Positions 53,877 to 62,256 of a DNA stretch of 64,000 nt are shown one piece after another (the stretch's first letter is position 1; each line of letters begins with the position of its first letter). The translations under genes and the position numbers were made by a program. The stretch comes from Bacteroidales bacterium 52_46 (GTDB taxonomy: Bacteria > Bacteroidota > Bacteroidia > Bacteroidales > Muribaculaceae): contig MNQK01000034.1 in NCBI GenBank assembly GCA_001915385.1, positions 1 through 64,000 of the forward strand, in the 5' to 3' direction. The notes below the pieces were generated by a model that was given only the letters and a program-made list of their open reading frames with translations, was not told where the DNA came from and ran no database searches.

Positions 53877-53950
53877 ATAAAACTAATTAAACGGCTTCTG
53901 CATTATATAGCATAGATAGAATATAATTAATTATAAGAGAATAATTACTT

Positions 53951-53973
53951 AGAGCTTGTCTAAATTTATATGA
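53951..53973. repeat. Solo end of the AGAGCTTGTCTAAA element
   Basis: These 23 bases are identical to the left end of the MITE-like element at 17569. No matching right end is present nearby. The last bases contain the ATG of the next small gene. Confidence 0.6.
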
Positions 53974-54188
53974 ATGATACTTTATTTTACATCGGGCTTA
54001 TCATTATGGGACTCGCTACTTTTGGGTTGCTTATTTTCAAGATCAGGCAAGCCCATCAACGCGAACAGATAAAAAATATACCCCTGCGTCTGGAAGAATG
54101 GAAAACGCAGTTCCGCACAAAACGATGGTGTTTTTTCATCGCGCAGATGGCCGGAATAATCATTGCCATAATCGGGCTTAACATATAG
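53970..54188 (+). CDS. Small two-helix membrane protein, unknown
   Basis: This 72-residue protein has two hydrophobic helices (LFYIGLIIMGLATFGLLIF and WCFFIAQMAGIIIAIIGLNI) joined by a basic loop of ~28 residues (KIRQAHQREQIKNIPLRLEEWKTQFRTKR), predicted to face the cytoplasm. No family is recognised. Its start codon lies within the repeat end at 53951-53973, so the start or the promoter may have been supplied by the repeat. It follows the permease operon by 93 bases. It is probably a real gene given the coherent topology, but this is not certain. Confidence 0.55.
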   Translation: MNDTLFYIGLIIMGLATFGLLIFKIRQAHQREQIKNIPLRLEEWKTQFRTKRWCFFIAQMAGIIIAIIGLNI

Positions 54189-54317
54189 CATTCCTCTTAG
54201 AAGCTACATTATAATCGAACAACCGTGATGGTATTGCAAAACTGCGAAATGTCAGCGAAGTATGAACGCGCTACCTGTTCACCTAACAATTAGTTGATAA
54301 TCAGTATTTTTCCTTCC

Positions 54318-54338
54318 GGACGCACAGACCGTGCGTCC
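54318..54338. repeat. GGACGCAC palindrome beside repeat B2
   Basis: GGACGCAC-AGACC-GTGCGTCC is a perfect 8-bp stem. Its right half with the next base, GTGCGTCCC (54331-54339), is repeated directly at 54476-54484 on the other side of the B2 element. This suggests B2 inserted into or beside this repeat. Confidence 0.6.
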
Positions 54339-54342
54339 CAAT

Positions 54343-54469
54343 ACTGTTTACTTAAGGAGCATAGTATGGGGCGAGGGCGTCTCGCCCTCGTGGTATTATC
54401 CTTATATTCTGAAAGTTACCACGGGGGCGAGACGCCCCCGCCCCACTCAGCTCAGCCTAAGTAAACAGC
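54343..54469. repeat. GGGCGAGACGCCC double-palindrome repeat, copy B2
   Basis: CGAGGGCG-TCT-CGCCCTCG and CGGGGGCG-AGA-CGCCCCCG are separated by ~42 bases, in the opposite orientation to copy B1 at 14656-14764. The ends are CTGTTTACTTAAGG and CCTAAGTAAACAGC, inverted relative to each other. It lies between the small membrane protein gene and rpmH, in a 430-base gap with no other gene. Confidence 0.82.
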
Positions 54470-54520
54470 ATTGCCGTGCGTCCCTACAACTGGAAACTGT
54501 GCAATTCATAATTAATCAGA

Positions 54521-54562
54521 AAAGCCGAGGTCGGTGATCAGTCGACTTCGGCTTTGAATTTT
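54521..54562. terminator. Terminator-like hairpin between 53970 gene and rpmH
   Basis: Stem AAAGCCGAGGTCG/CGACTTCGGCTTT (13 bp, one G-T pair) with a 9-base loop is followed on the plus strand by GAATTTTT. On the minus strand it would lie ~65 bases past the rpmH stop and could end that transcript too. Confidence 0.6.
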
Positions 54563-54621
54563 TAAGAGTTGGGGGGTACGGTATAGTTTTACCGTGAAGT
54601 GCCCGTATCTCAATCGGGGAA

Positions 54622-54777
54622 TTATTTTCCGGCGATGCTGTCAGATACAGTCAGACGAGCGCGGCCTTTGGCGCGACGACGGGCAAGCACTTTGCGACCA
54701 TCGGGGGTCGACATTCTTTCACGGAAACCGTGTTTGTTAACTCTTTTGCGATTAGAAGGTTGAAATGTACGTTTCAT
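54622..54777 (-). CDS. rpmH: 50S ribosomal protein L34
   Basis: This small structural protein of the large ribosomal subunit binds 23S rRNA. It has 51 residues and begins MKRTFQPSNRKRVNKHGF, then RERMSTPDGRKVLARRRAKGR, the full conserved core of L34. The C-terminal tail ARLTVSDSIAGK is the usual Bacteroidetes extension. The start is fixed by the invariant MKRTFQPS. It is a single gene here, not next to rnpA or dnaA, and is preceded by an A/T-rich gap. Confidence 0.97.
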   Translation of the reverse strand: MKRTFQPSNRKRVNKHGFRERMSTPDGRKVLARRRAKGRARLTVSDSIAGK

Positions 54778-54905
54778 CTTTTATTTATTCTTTAATTAAT
54801 TGTTCACAATTCGGAGTGCAAATTTATGAAAATATTTCTTAATATGCAAATTTTATTTTGCTATAGGGCATAAATCTGCGCCAATCAGTATATTATCTTT
54901 AAAAA

Positions 54906-55838
54906 TCATTTATTAAACAACCATAACGATTTACAATCCTCGTTGAGCGGGCGAAAACCGTCGGGTGAAATTCCCCATAGGAATTTGGCGCTTATACAGT
55001 CGGGGGCAGACGGGTCAAGCGAATTGAGGCGGACGCGCCCCGCACTGCTGTGAACGAAATTACCTTTACTATCGCGGAGAAGCGCCACATGGGTTATTCG
55101 GCCAGTATTCGGATTGCCGAAAAATGCGAGGTCGCCGGCTCTAAGTTGCTTCCAATCGGTTATTTTATCACCCATAAGAGCCTGCTTGGAGGCGTCGCGC
55201 TGCAACAATCGGCCATTGAGCCAATAGGCGGTCCATGTCAGCCCCGAGCAATCCATCCCCTTAGGGGACATGCCGCCCCAAAGGTAAGGAGCACCGAGAT
55301 TGTCCATACCGTAAGCGATTGCATCGTCAACCGACAGCGGTTGCCGGCTCCAGTCCGTAATATCAGTAAGTGCACCTGCATCAAGCAAGCCTTTCCTTCC
55401 GTCGGGAAGCACAACGACTGCCATTGAACTGTCAGACGGGCATATTCCGTCGTAGCCGAGTATTGCTCCCGGCACAACATCGGACACTTGTGCGCCGTTA
55501 GCATCTGTTACCGACAATTCTTTATGAGCAGTAACGACAACGCGAAGCAAACTCTTCCATTGGCTGTAGTCCTCCGGGGTGAGCGTAACAAGCGTATTGT
55601 CTATTATGTATCCTTCGTAGCCGTCAATGGTCTCCACCTTATTCCACTCCCCCTCCGAATCAAGGATTTTAACCGGAAATCCCATGAGTTGCTGGGTGAC
55701 AAGCTCACCTGAATGCGACGGACGCGAACGGACGTAGGCGGTTGAGATATTGACCAAAGCATATCTGTCGGCCGCGACGGCTGCCGACAATGCGCCTAAA
55801 AGTGCAATCACAGTAAAAACAATGTGCCGGAATTTCAT
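54906..55838 (-). CDS. NlpC/P60 peptidase with SH3-like domains
   Basis: This secreted cell-wall peptidase has 310 residues from the ATG at 55838, which gives a clean signal peptide (MKFRHIVFTVIALLGALSAAVAA). An ATG ten codons upstream gives a longer basic start and is less likely. N-terminal SH3-like domain(s) (~25-165; ISTAYVRSRPSHSGELVTQQLMGFPVKIL) precede an NlpC/P60 domain with catalytic cysteine in GMDCSGLTWTAYW and histidine in GRITHVALL. It probably cuts the D-gamma-glutamyl to diamino acid bond of peptidoglycan stem peptides. Confidence 0.92.
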   Translation of the reverse strand: MKFRHIVFTVIALLGALSAAVAADRYALVNISTAYVRSRPSHSGELVTQQLMGFPVKILDSEGEWNKVETIDGYEGYIIDNTLVTLTPEDYSQWKSLLRVVVTAHKELSVTDANGAQVSDVVPGAILGYDGICPSDSSMAVVVLPDGRKGLLDAGALTDITDWSRQPLSVDDAIAYGMDNLGAPYLWGGMSPKGMDCSGLTWTAYWLNGRLLQRDASKQALMGDKITDWKQLRAGDLAFFGNPNTGRITHVALLRDSKGNFVHSSAGRVRLNSLDPSAPDCISAKFLWGISPDGFRPLNEDCKSLWLFNK

Positions 55839-55871
55839 TTTACAATTAATTTTATTTAAAATTTTCATCTT

Positions 55872-55948
55872 CCGCGGTTAAAAACCGCGGCTACTACCGA
55901 GTGGATTATCAAGCCACTTGCATAGTAGCCGCGTTTTTTTAACTGCGG
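55872..55948. repeat. CCGCGGTT double-palindrome repeat, copy A3
   Basis: The left arm CCGCGGTTAAAAACCGCGG plus CTACTA faces the near inverse TAGTAGCCGCG...GCGG, the right arm having a few changes, around a ~26-base spacer. It lies 17 bases from the 3' end of glmM and just upstream of the NlpC/P60 gene. Confidence 0.85.
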
Positions 55949-55964
55949 ACGACCGTATTCTGTA

Positions 55965-57356
55965 TTATTTACCTGTGATACGGCTGATTACGTCCTTTAT
56001 CTGCTTGACAAGCGCATTGGCGCGATCGGCATCAGCAGCTTCAGCATATATACGTATTATAGGTTCGGTATTCGATTTGCGGAGATGAACCCACGAATCG
56101 GCGAAATCGATTTTAACACCGTCGATATCGGTAATCTGCTCGTTGCCGAACTGCTCCTTGACTGACGCAAGAATGGCATCGACATCAATATCGGGTGTAA
56201 GTTCGATTTTATTCTTTACAATCTCATACTGCGGGTATCCGGCTTTGAGTTCGGTTACCTTTTTACCGCTCTTTGCGAGCAACGTAAGGAAGATAGCGAC
56301 ACCGACAAGAGCATCGCGGCCATAGTGCGCTTCGGGGTAAATGACTCCACCGTTACCCTCTCCGCCGATGACAGCACCGGTCTCTTTCATTTTGGTCACG
56401 ACATTTACCTCGCCGACGGCAGCGGCAGAATATTTACAGCCGTGACGACGGGTCACATCGCGCAACGCACGCGATGAGCTGAGATTGGAGACAGTCGAAC
56501 CGGGGGTATGGCTCAGGATATAGTCGGCTACTGCCACGAGTGTATATTCCTCGACAAACATCTCGCCGTTTTCCATCACAATAGCCAGACGGTCAACATC
56601 GGGGTCAACCACAAAACCGACATCAGCTTTGGAATTACGCATGAGTGCGGAGATGTCGGTAAGATTTTCAGGAATCGGTTCGGGCGTATGGGCGAAATGA
56701 CCTGTAGCCTCGCAGTTGAGTTCGATGACATTCTTCACGCCGAGAGCTTTGAGCAGGCGGGGTATGATTATACCGCCTACCGAGTTGACAGCATCGACCG
56801 CCACCGTGAAGTCAGCCTTGCGGATAGCTTCGACATCGACAAGCGGAAGCGAGAGCACTTTGCGTATGTGCTTGTCATCGTATGTATTGTTGACATATAT
56901 ATGGCCGAGACTGTCGACATCGGCAAACTGCAGTTCACCGCTCTGCGCTATGGCAAGCACTTCCTTGCCCTGGGCGTCATTGAGGAACTCGCCCTTCTCA
57001 TTGAGGAGTTTAAGCGCGTTCCACTGCTTGGGATTGTGGGATGCAGTGATGATGATACCGCCGCATGCCTGCTCGTCGACAACGGCTATTTCGGTAGTGG
57101 GAGTAGAGGCCATGCCTATGTTGACCACGTCGAACCCCATAGATGTAAGCGTGGCGCACACGATATCGCTGACCATCGGGCCCGAAATGCGGGCGTCGCG
57201 TCCGACGACTATCCTGTTGGTATCAACCGAAGTGGATTTACGTATGAAAGCAGCGTAAGCAGCTGTAAACTTCACAATATCAATGGGTGACAGACCTTCA
57301 CCTTCGCGACCGCCTATGGTGCCGCGTATTCCTGAGATTGACTTTATAAGCGACAT
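55965..57356 (-). CDS. glmM: Phosphoglucosamine mutase
   Basis: This enzyme converts glucosamine 6-phosphate to glucosamine 1-phosphate for UDP-GlcNAc and so for peptidoglycan and LPS. It has 463 residues. The active-site phosphoserine is S106 in TASHNP, the metal loop is DPDVDRLAIV, and the sugar-binding loop is GEGNGGVIYPE. The C-terminal phosphate loop is RKSNTEPIIRIYAE. The RKSNTEP form leaves open activity on other hexose phosphates (phosphomannomutase type). It is followed on the same strand by the repeat A3 and the NlpC/P60 gene. The DUF4827 gene precedes it by 73 bases. Confidence 0.9.
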   Translation of the reverse strand: MSLIKSISGIRGTIGGREGEGLSPIDIVKFTAAYAAFIRKSTSVDTNRIVVGRDARISGPMVSDIVCATLTSMGFDVVNIGMASTPTTEIAVVDEQACGGIIITASHNPKQWNALKLLNEKGEFLNDAQGKEVLAIAQSGELQFADVDSLGHIYVNNTYDDKHIRKVLSLPLVDVEAIRKADFTVAVDAVNSVGGIIIPRLLKALGVKNVIELNCEATGHFAHTPEPIPENLTDISALMRNSKADVGFVVDPDVDRLAIVMENGEMFVEEYTLVAVADYILSHTPGSTVSNLSSSRALRDVTRRHGCKYSAAAVGEVNVVTKMKETGAVIGGEGNGGVIYPEAHYGRDALVGVAIFLTLLAKSGKKVTELKAGYPQYEIVKNKIELTPDIDVDAILASVKEQFGNEQITDIDGVKIDFADSWVHLRKSNTEPIIRIYAEAADADRANALVKQIKDVISRITGK

Positions 57357-57429
57357 AGTTTCTTGATTTAAATTGTAAGCGTTAGTGATTTGATAAAACC
57401 TGTATTCATTAGTGCAGCCCGATTACGCA

Positions 57430-58005
57430 TCAATAGGGCTGACGGAAGTAGCGGAGATTGTACATGTAGGGCACGACAGCGGCAATATCGTCTGTCGGAC
57501 CAAGCTGCGACTTGACAACGAGGTTTACCTCGCAGTCGACGCCGAGAAATTTAAGCGGCTCCTGTATGCCCATACCGTACTGCGATGCCGACGACAGCAT
57601 TGTGTTGCCGAAACGGAAAGAAGTAGCATTGATGTTCATATTGTTGGAGTTGCCGCTGCCTACCATCTCGTCGGTATCAAAATAATACTTGAGATTATAG
57701 CGGGTATACCGGAAGTATATGAGTTCGTCGTCCTCAACTTTATTGTCAGGTGTCCCGGGATTTATAACCTGCATGTACAGGTTACTGTCCTCGTCAATAC
57801 GGTAATAAGGGGCATCGGCGCCGTATTCGAATACCGAATCGGCAGGAATTTCATCAACCACACGGTGATTCGAAAGATAATAATTCACGGCGTGGGTCTC
57901 TTCGGTAAGGAGATCGGCATAACTTTTGCCGTTGTCACAGCTTGAGAAGGACGCTGCGGAAGCAATTCCGGCAACAGTGAGCAGACAAAGATGGGATAAT
58001 TTCAT
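57430..58005 (-). CDS. DUF4827 family lipoprotein
   Basis: This 191-residue lipoprotein has a signal peptide and lipobox (ASAASFSSC) followed by DNGKSYADLL. The body matches DUF4827, a Bacteroidales-only family (HAVNYYLSNHRVVDEIP; GADAPYYRIDEDSNLYMQVINPG; ELIYFRYTRYNLKYYF; VVPYMYNLRYF). An FKBP-like fold is possible from the strand pattern, with no evidence of activity. The interrupted lipoprotein at 37915-39186 carries a related domain. It lies between the NrnA-type gene and glmM on the same strand, 58 bases after the former, so one operon is likely. Confidence 0.85.
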   Translation of the reverse strand: MKLSHLCLLTVAGIASAASFSSCDNGKSYADLLTEETHAVNYYLSNHRVVDEIPADSVFEYGADAPYYRIDEDSNLYMQVINPGTPDNKVEDDELIYFRYTRYNLKYYFDTDEMVGSGNSNNMNINATSFRFGNTMLSSASQYGMGIQEPLKFLGVDCEVNLVVKSQLGPTDDIAAVVPYMYNLRYFRQPY

Positions 58006-58063
58006 TATTATGATTTATGCTTTAATTTTAAAACTAACAAAGGATATTTTCTATGACGTCTGA

Positions 58064-59098
58064 TTAGCCTTGCTGTTCAATCAGATACATATATTCGGGT
58101 ATTATCTTTTCAAATTGTGCCACCGCCTCGTCCATAGTGCCGTAGAATTCGCCGCCGGCAGCATTCTTGTGGCCGCCGCCATTGAAATGCTCCTCACAAA
58201 TTTTATTGACGGGGAATTCACCTTTAGAGCGCGCCGACACCTTTATATAATCGGACTCTTCACGCAGAAAGAATGAGAACACTATGTCAGGTACGCTGAG
58301 AGGCACGTTTACAAGGCTTTCGGTATCACCTTTCTGATAGTGGAACCGGTTAAGTTCTTCCCGGCTGAGAGTGATGAGCGCACCGTGACAGCTGTCATAT
58401 ACTTTCATCTTCTGCTCTATGGCATATCCGTTGAGACGGAGCCTGTCGGGTGTATTTGAGTTATATACCTTTGAATATATGGCGTCTTTGTTTATGCCCT
58501 TTTTAAGCAATTCGCTTATCACGATATAGAGGTCAGGGTCATTGGAATTATAGGAAAAATTACCGGTATCGGTCATCATGCCGGTATAGATGCACGTGGC
58601 AGCCTCCTTGCCGATATAAGGAAAGAGTTCGAGACGGCATAGTACCCTGAACACGAGCATAGAAGTAGACGACACTTCGGGATGCGAAATCTTCACGTCG
58701 ACAAACTCACCCGGAAACAGATGATGGTCAATCATTGCCTTAGACGCTTTTGACGACGCCAAGGCATCCCCGACACGGTCTATACGCTTGATGTCGTTAT
58801 AATCAAGGGCAAAAATCAGATCGGCGTCACGCAAAAGCTGCTGTGCGAATTCGGTATATTTGGTATATACGACGATATCTTTCGCTCCGGGCAGAAACAT
58901 AAGATTGCGCGGAGGCATATCGGGAGTGATTACCTTGACCGTCTTGCCGATGGCATTGAGCACGTTGGCCAACCCCAGTGAACTGCCTATGGCATCTCCG
59001 TCGGGAGCTATATGGGTAGTAATCACAATTTTGTCGCAAGTCTCAAGCAGTTTGCGTAGTTCTTTTATATTTTTTTCGTCAATCAGGCGACTGAGCAT
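58064..59098 (-). CDS. nrnA: DHH/DHHA1 phosphoesterase (NrnA type)
   Basis: This manganese-dependent exonuclease/phosphatase degrades nano-RNAs and removes phosphate from 3'-phosphoadenosine 5'-phosphate in the related enzymes. It has 344 residues from the ATG at 59098. The DHH domain has HIAPDGDAIGSSLG, FALDYND and MIDHHLFPGEF, and the DHHA1 domain ends with the glycine-rich FNGGGHKNAAGG. An upstream ATG at 59155 would place the start before the promoter at 59126-59156, so it is rejected. Confidence 0.92.
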   Translation of the reverse strand: MLSRLIDEKNIKELRKLLETCDKIVITTHIAPDGDAIGSSLGLANVLNAIGKTVKVITPDMPPRNLMFLPGAKDIVVYTKYTEFAQQLLRDADLIFALDYNDIKRIDRVGDALASSKASKAMIDHHLFPGEFVDVKISHPEVSSTSMLVFRVLCRLELFPYIGKEAATCIYTGMMTDTGNFSYNSNDPDLYIVISELLKKGINKDAIYSKVYNSNTPDRLRLNGYAIEQKMKVYDSCHGALITLSREELNRFHYQKGDTESLVNVPLSVPDIVFSFFLREESDYIKVSARSKGEFPVNKICEEHFNGGGHKNAAGGEFYGTMDEAVAQFEKIIPEYMYLIEQQG

Positions 59099-59125
59099 AT
59101 CTGTATTATATTTTATTTCAATCCA

Positions 59126-59156
59126 CAAAGATAAGACAAATCGCTCTCCCCGCAAA
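59126..59156 (-). promoter_or_regulatory. Promoter of the NrnA-type gene
   Basis: On the minus strand: TTTG, 19 bases, TATCTTTG, an exact Bacteroidetes promoter. It fixes the transcription start near 59120 and hence the start codon at 59098. Confidence 0.8.
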
Positions 59157-59319
59157 GCAATTAACCGTTTTTCACGTTTTCAAGGCGGCACAGCCATGTA
59201 TAGCCATTCATAAACAGATATAGTCAATATATTCGCACTAACTCCTGCTTTATTTTGTCGTGAGCATCGACAATTACTCAAAAAAAATGTAACTTTACAA
59301 TCCTGTAGGATATTTTTTT

Positions 59320-59847
59320 ATGAACCAAGCCAAGCACATGAAAAGAATCATCATCAGCACTTATAAATCACCGGCAGGAGAGTTGACAATCGGTTCGTCC
59401 GGCGACTTGCTCTGCCTGTGCGACTGGACGACCGGTGAACGACGCAACCGTATCAACCGACAGCCGGAGCGCCGTCTCGAAGCGAGATACGAAGAAGGCA
59501 CATCACCCGTCATAGAGCGGGCAATCGCACAACTCAACGAGTATTTCAACGGCACACGCAGGGAATTTGATATACCGCTCGAACTGACAGGCACCGAATT
59601 CCAATGCCGTGTCCGGCGTGAACTTCTGAATATTCCGTATGGAGAGACTATATCGTATGCCGAACTTGCGCGTCGTGTCGGCAATCCTAAAGCCGTACGG
59701 GCAGTCGCCTCTGCCAATGCCACCAACCCTATCTCAATATTCATCCCGTGCCACCGTGTCATAGGCAGCGACAACAGGCTTACGGGTTATAGCGGAGGAC
59801 TTCCGGTAAAAAAATATTTGCTGGACCTTGAAGAATCGTATAAATAA
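59320..59847 (+). CDS. ogt: Methylated-DNA--protein-cysteine methyltransferase
   Basis: This suicide DNA-repair protein moves the alkyl group from O6-methylguanine (and O4-methylthymine) to its own cysteine. It has 175 residues. The acceptor cysteine is in IFIPCHRVIGSDN. The helix-turn-helix GETISYAELARRVGNPKAVRAVASANATNPI with the arginine finger precedes it, and YSGGLPVKKYLLDLE closes the domain. A second ATG at 59338 (MKRIIISTYKSPAGEL) is an equally good start. It ends at a strong shared terminator opposite flavodoxin. Confidence 0.94.
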   Translation: MNQAKHMKRIIISTYKSPAGELTIGSSGDLLCLCDWTTGERRNRINRQPERRLEARYEEGTSPVIERAIAQLNEYFNGTRREFDIPLELTGTEFQCRVRRELLNIPYGETISYAELARRVGNPKAVRAVASANATNPISIFIPCHRVIGSDNRLTGYSGGLPVKKYLLDLEESYK

Positions 59848-59852
59848 AAAAC

Positions 59853-59888
59853 GCGTTTCTGCGATAAATCGGCAGAAACGCATTTTTA
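59853..59888. terminator. Bidirectional terminator between ogt and flavodoxin
   Basis: Stem GCGTTTCTGC/GCAGAAACGC (10 bp perfect), 9-base loop, TTTTT on the right and a run of A on the left, between convergent genes. Confidence 0.85.
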
Positions 59889-59923
59889 TAAACTTAGAGA
59901 TTGTCTTATAACAACCGATAGGG

Positions 59924-60430
59924 TCATTTGTCGATTTGCGACATCACTTCCGTGACCCATCTGCGGATACGCAGGTCGGTCAGCTCGGGGTGATTGACCT
60001 CATCAAGAAGCAGCCCTACGTAAGCGCCGTCGATATATGCGCCGGAATGGTTGAATGTATAGCCGTCGGCATCAAATTCGCCGACGAATGTCGCACCTGT
60101 AGGCTTGAAGCGTTCATAGAGTTTACCGACACCTGAACAGAACGTGTCGGTCATGGTCTCGTCACCGCAGCCGAAAAGTGCGATTTTCTTGCCGGCAAGG
60201 TCAAGAGCATCAGCACCGTCGACAAAATCATACCAGTCTTCCTGTAAATCGCCGGCGCCCCATGTCGACGTGCCGAGCACGAGCACATCGTAGTCGCCGA
60301 AACGTGACGGGGCCACCGTAGCAATATCATGGACATCAGCCTCCCCTACGCCGAAAAGTTTTGCGAGTCTACCGGCTACAGCCTCGGTAGTACCGGTATT
60401 AGAGCCATAGAAAATTCCAATCTTTTTCAT
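59924..60430 (-). CDS. fldA: Flavodoxin
   Basis: This small FMN electron carrier has 168 residues from the ATG at 60430. The FMN phosphate loop is GIFYGSNTGTTEAVA, and the two isoalloxazine loops are in LGTSTWGAGDLQEDWYDF and FGCGDETMTDTFCSGVGKLYERF. It is a long-chain flavodoxin by its length and the inserted loop near the C terminus. An ATG 11 codons upstream adds a hydrophobic, non-conserved start and is less likely. Confidence 0.93.
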   Translation of the reverse strand: MKKIGIFYGSNTGTTEAVAGRLAKLFGVGEADVHDIATVAPSRFGDYDVLVLGTSTWGAGDLQEDWYDFVDGADALDLAGKKIALFGCGDETMTDTFCSGVGKLYERFKPTGATFVGEFDADGYTFNHSGAYIDGAYVGLLLDEVNHPELTDLRIRRWVTEVMSQIDK

Positions 60431-60570
60431 AAGAAAATTATTAAATGTATACATATTTAACATTTATCAGTAAAATCTGTTTAGTAAAAGATGAAAAAAG
60501 CGCTACATGTGTGAAAAAAAATTTTTAAATTTGCACTCTAAATTCAACGAATAACAACAAAAGAGTCACT

Positions 60571-62097
60571 ATGTCTGACGTAAAGAAGATTAAAACCGCA
60601 CTTGTTTCGGTATTTTACAAAGATGGATTGGAAGAAATCCTGAGTCTGCTGAACGCTGATGGCGTTAAGTTTCTTTCCACTGGAGGTACAAAATCATTTA
60701 TCGAGAGTTTAGGCTACAGCTGTCAGGCTGTAGAGGATCTTACCGGCTACCCGTCGATACTCGGCGGACGTGTGAAGACGCTGCACCCCAAAGTATTCGG
60801 CGGAATACTCAACCGTCGCGAAAATGAAGGCGACCGTCAGCAGATAGCTCAATATGAAATACCCGAAATCGACCTGGTGATAGTCGACCTGTATCCGTTT
60901 GAAGCCACTGTGGCATCCGGAGCATCCGACGCTGACATCATAGAAAAAATCGACATAGGCGGCATCTCCCTCATAAGAGGAGCTGCCAAGAACTACAACG
61001 ACGTTGTGATTGTAGCTTCAAAACAGCAATACGCACCTCTCGCCGAGATGCTCAAGGCATCGGGAGCTGAGTCCACACTTGAACAGCGCCGCTGGTTCGC
61101 CAAAGAGGCATTTGCCGTTTCATCAGGTTACGACGCAGCGATATACAACTATTTCGCAGGCGCCGACGCCGACGACCTGCGTATCGCCCTCAACGGACAG
61201 CGCGCCATGCGCTACGGCGAGAACCCCCACCAGAAAGGATTCTTCTACGGTGACCTCAACGCCATGTTCGACCAGCTCCACGGCAAGGAGATTTCGTACA
61301 ACAACCTCCTCGACATCGACGCCGCGACCCAGCTTATGGCTGAATTCGGCACCGAGCCTACTTTCGCCATCCTGAAACATAACAACGCTTGCGGCGTGGC
61401 AACCCGTCCCACAATCCTTCAGGCATGGACCGACGCCCTTGCCGGCGACCCCGTATCGGCATTTGGCGGAGTGCTTATCTCCAACACCGAAATTGACGAG
61501 GAAGTAGCTAATGAAATCAACAAGATATTCTTCGAGGTAATCATTGCGCCTTCCTATACTGAAGGAGCCCTCAATGTGCTCGAGCAGAAGAAAAACCGCA
61601 TAATACTCGTGCAGAAACTCCCCGCTCCGCGCACACGTCAGTTCCGTTCGGTGCTCAACGGCGCACTCGTACAGGACCGCGATACAGCAGTCGAGACTCC
61701 CGATATGCTCAAGACTGTAACTAAAGTCGCTCCCACGGCCGAGCAAGTCAACGACCTCCTGTTTGCCAACAAGATTGTGAAGCAATCGAAGAGCAACGCC
61801 ATCGTGCTTGCCAAAAACGGCCAGCTCTATGCAAGCGGCATCGGCCAGACATCACGTGTCGACGCCCTGCGTCAGGCCATAGCCAAGGCTCAGTCGTTCG
61901 GATTCGACCTCCACGGCGCCGTAATGGCTTCGGATGCGTTCTTCCCCTTCGCTGACTGCGTGGAGATAGCCGACCAGGCAGGCATCACCGCCGTGATTCA
62001 CCCCGGAGGCTCGATACGCGACAACGAATCAGTGGAATACTGCGACGCCCACGGCATGGCCATGGTGACAACCGGCATACGCCACTTCAAGCACTGA
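60571..62097 (+). CDS. purH: Bifunctional AICAR transformylase / IMP cyclohydrolase
   Basis: This enzyme catalyses the last two steps of purine synthesis: formyl transfer from 10-formyltetrahydrofolate to AICAR, then ring closure to IMP. It has 508 residues. The N-terminal MGS-like cyclohydrolase domain (TALVSVFYKDGLEEIL; KFLSTGGTKSFIESLGY; GRVKTLHPKVFGGIL) leads to the transformylase domain with the catalytic KHNNACGVA and the end FPFADCVEIADQAGITAVIHPGGSIRDNE. A TAAATTTG box (60526-60533) is a possible -7 element. It is followed by a MITE-like element and mreB. Confidence 0.97.
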   Translation: MSDVKKIKTALVSVFYKDGLEEILSLLNADGVKFLSTGGTKSFIESLGYSCQAVEDLTGYPSILGGRVKTLHPKVFGGILNRRENEGDRQQIAQYEIPEIDLVIVDLYPFEATVASGASDADIIEKIDIGGISLIRGAAKNYNDVVIVASKQQYAPLAEMLKASGAESTLEQRRWFAKEAFAVSSGYDAAIYNYFAGADADDLRIALNGQRAMRYGENPHQKGFFYGDLNAMFDQLHGKEISYNNLLDIDAATQLMAEFGTEPTFAILKHNNACGVATRPTILQAWTDALAGDPVSAFGGVLISNTEIDEEVANEINKIFFEVIIAPSYTEGALNVLEQKKNRIILVQKLPAPRTRQFRSVLNGALVQDRDTAVETPDMLKTVTKVAPTAEQVNDLLFANKIVKQSKSNAIVLAKNGQLYASGIGQTSRVDALRQAIAKAQSFGFDLHGAVMASDAFFPFADCVEIADQAGITAVIHPGGSIRDNESVEYCDAHGMAMVTTGIRHFKH

Positions 62098-62118
62098 TCA
62101 AAGCCTCACACTTGATTA

Positions 62119-62223
62119 TAAGTAACTGTTCAGAATTATTTTGATATTATGACGGAAAAGACACCGGCAGAATATTAAAATAATGAGAATGGTTAGTATA
62201 AAATAATTTTAAACAGTTACTTA
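62119..62223. repeat. MITE-like element between purH and mreB
   Basis: Terminal inverted repeats of ~24 bases (TAAGTAACTGTTCAGAATTA... and its inverse) match with two mismatches, enclosing ~57 bases without coding content. The outer 12 bases are perfect (TAAGTAACTGTT at 62119-62130, AACAGTTACTTA at 62212-62223). A related sequence TAAATAACTGTTCAAAAT occurs at the start of the barrel gene near 42796-42813. Confidence 0.7.
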
Positions 62224-62256
62224 ATAACCCCCAACATTGATTGATAAACAGACAAA

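Noticed and set aside
59099..59155. Upstream ATG for the NrnA-type gene
   Set aside because: It lies at or before the exact promoter at 59126-59156, so it would not be in the transcript.
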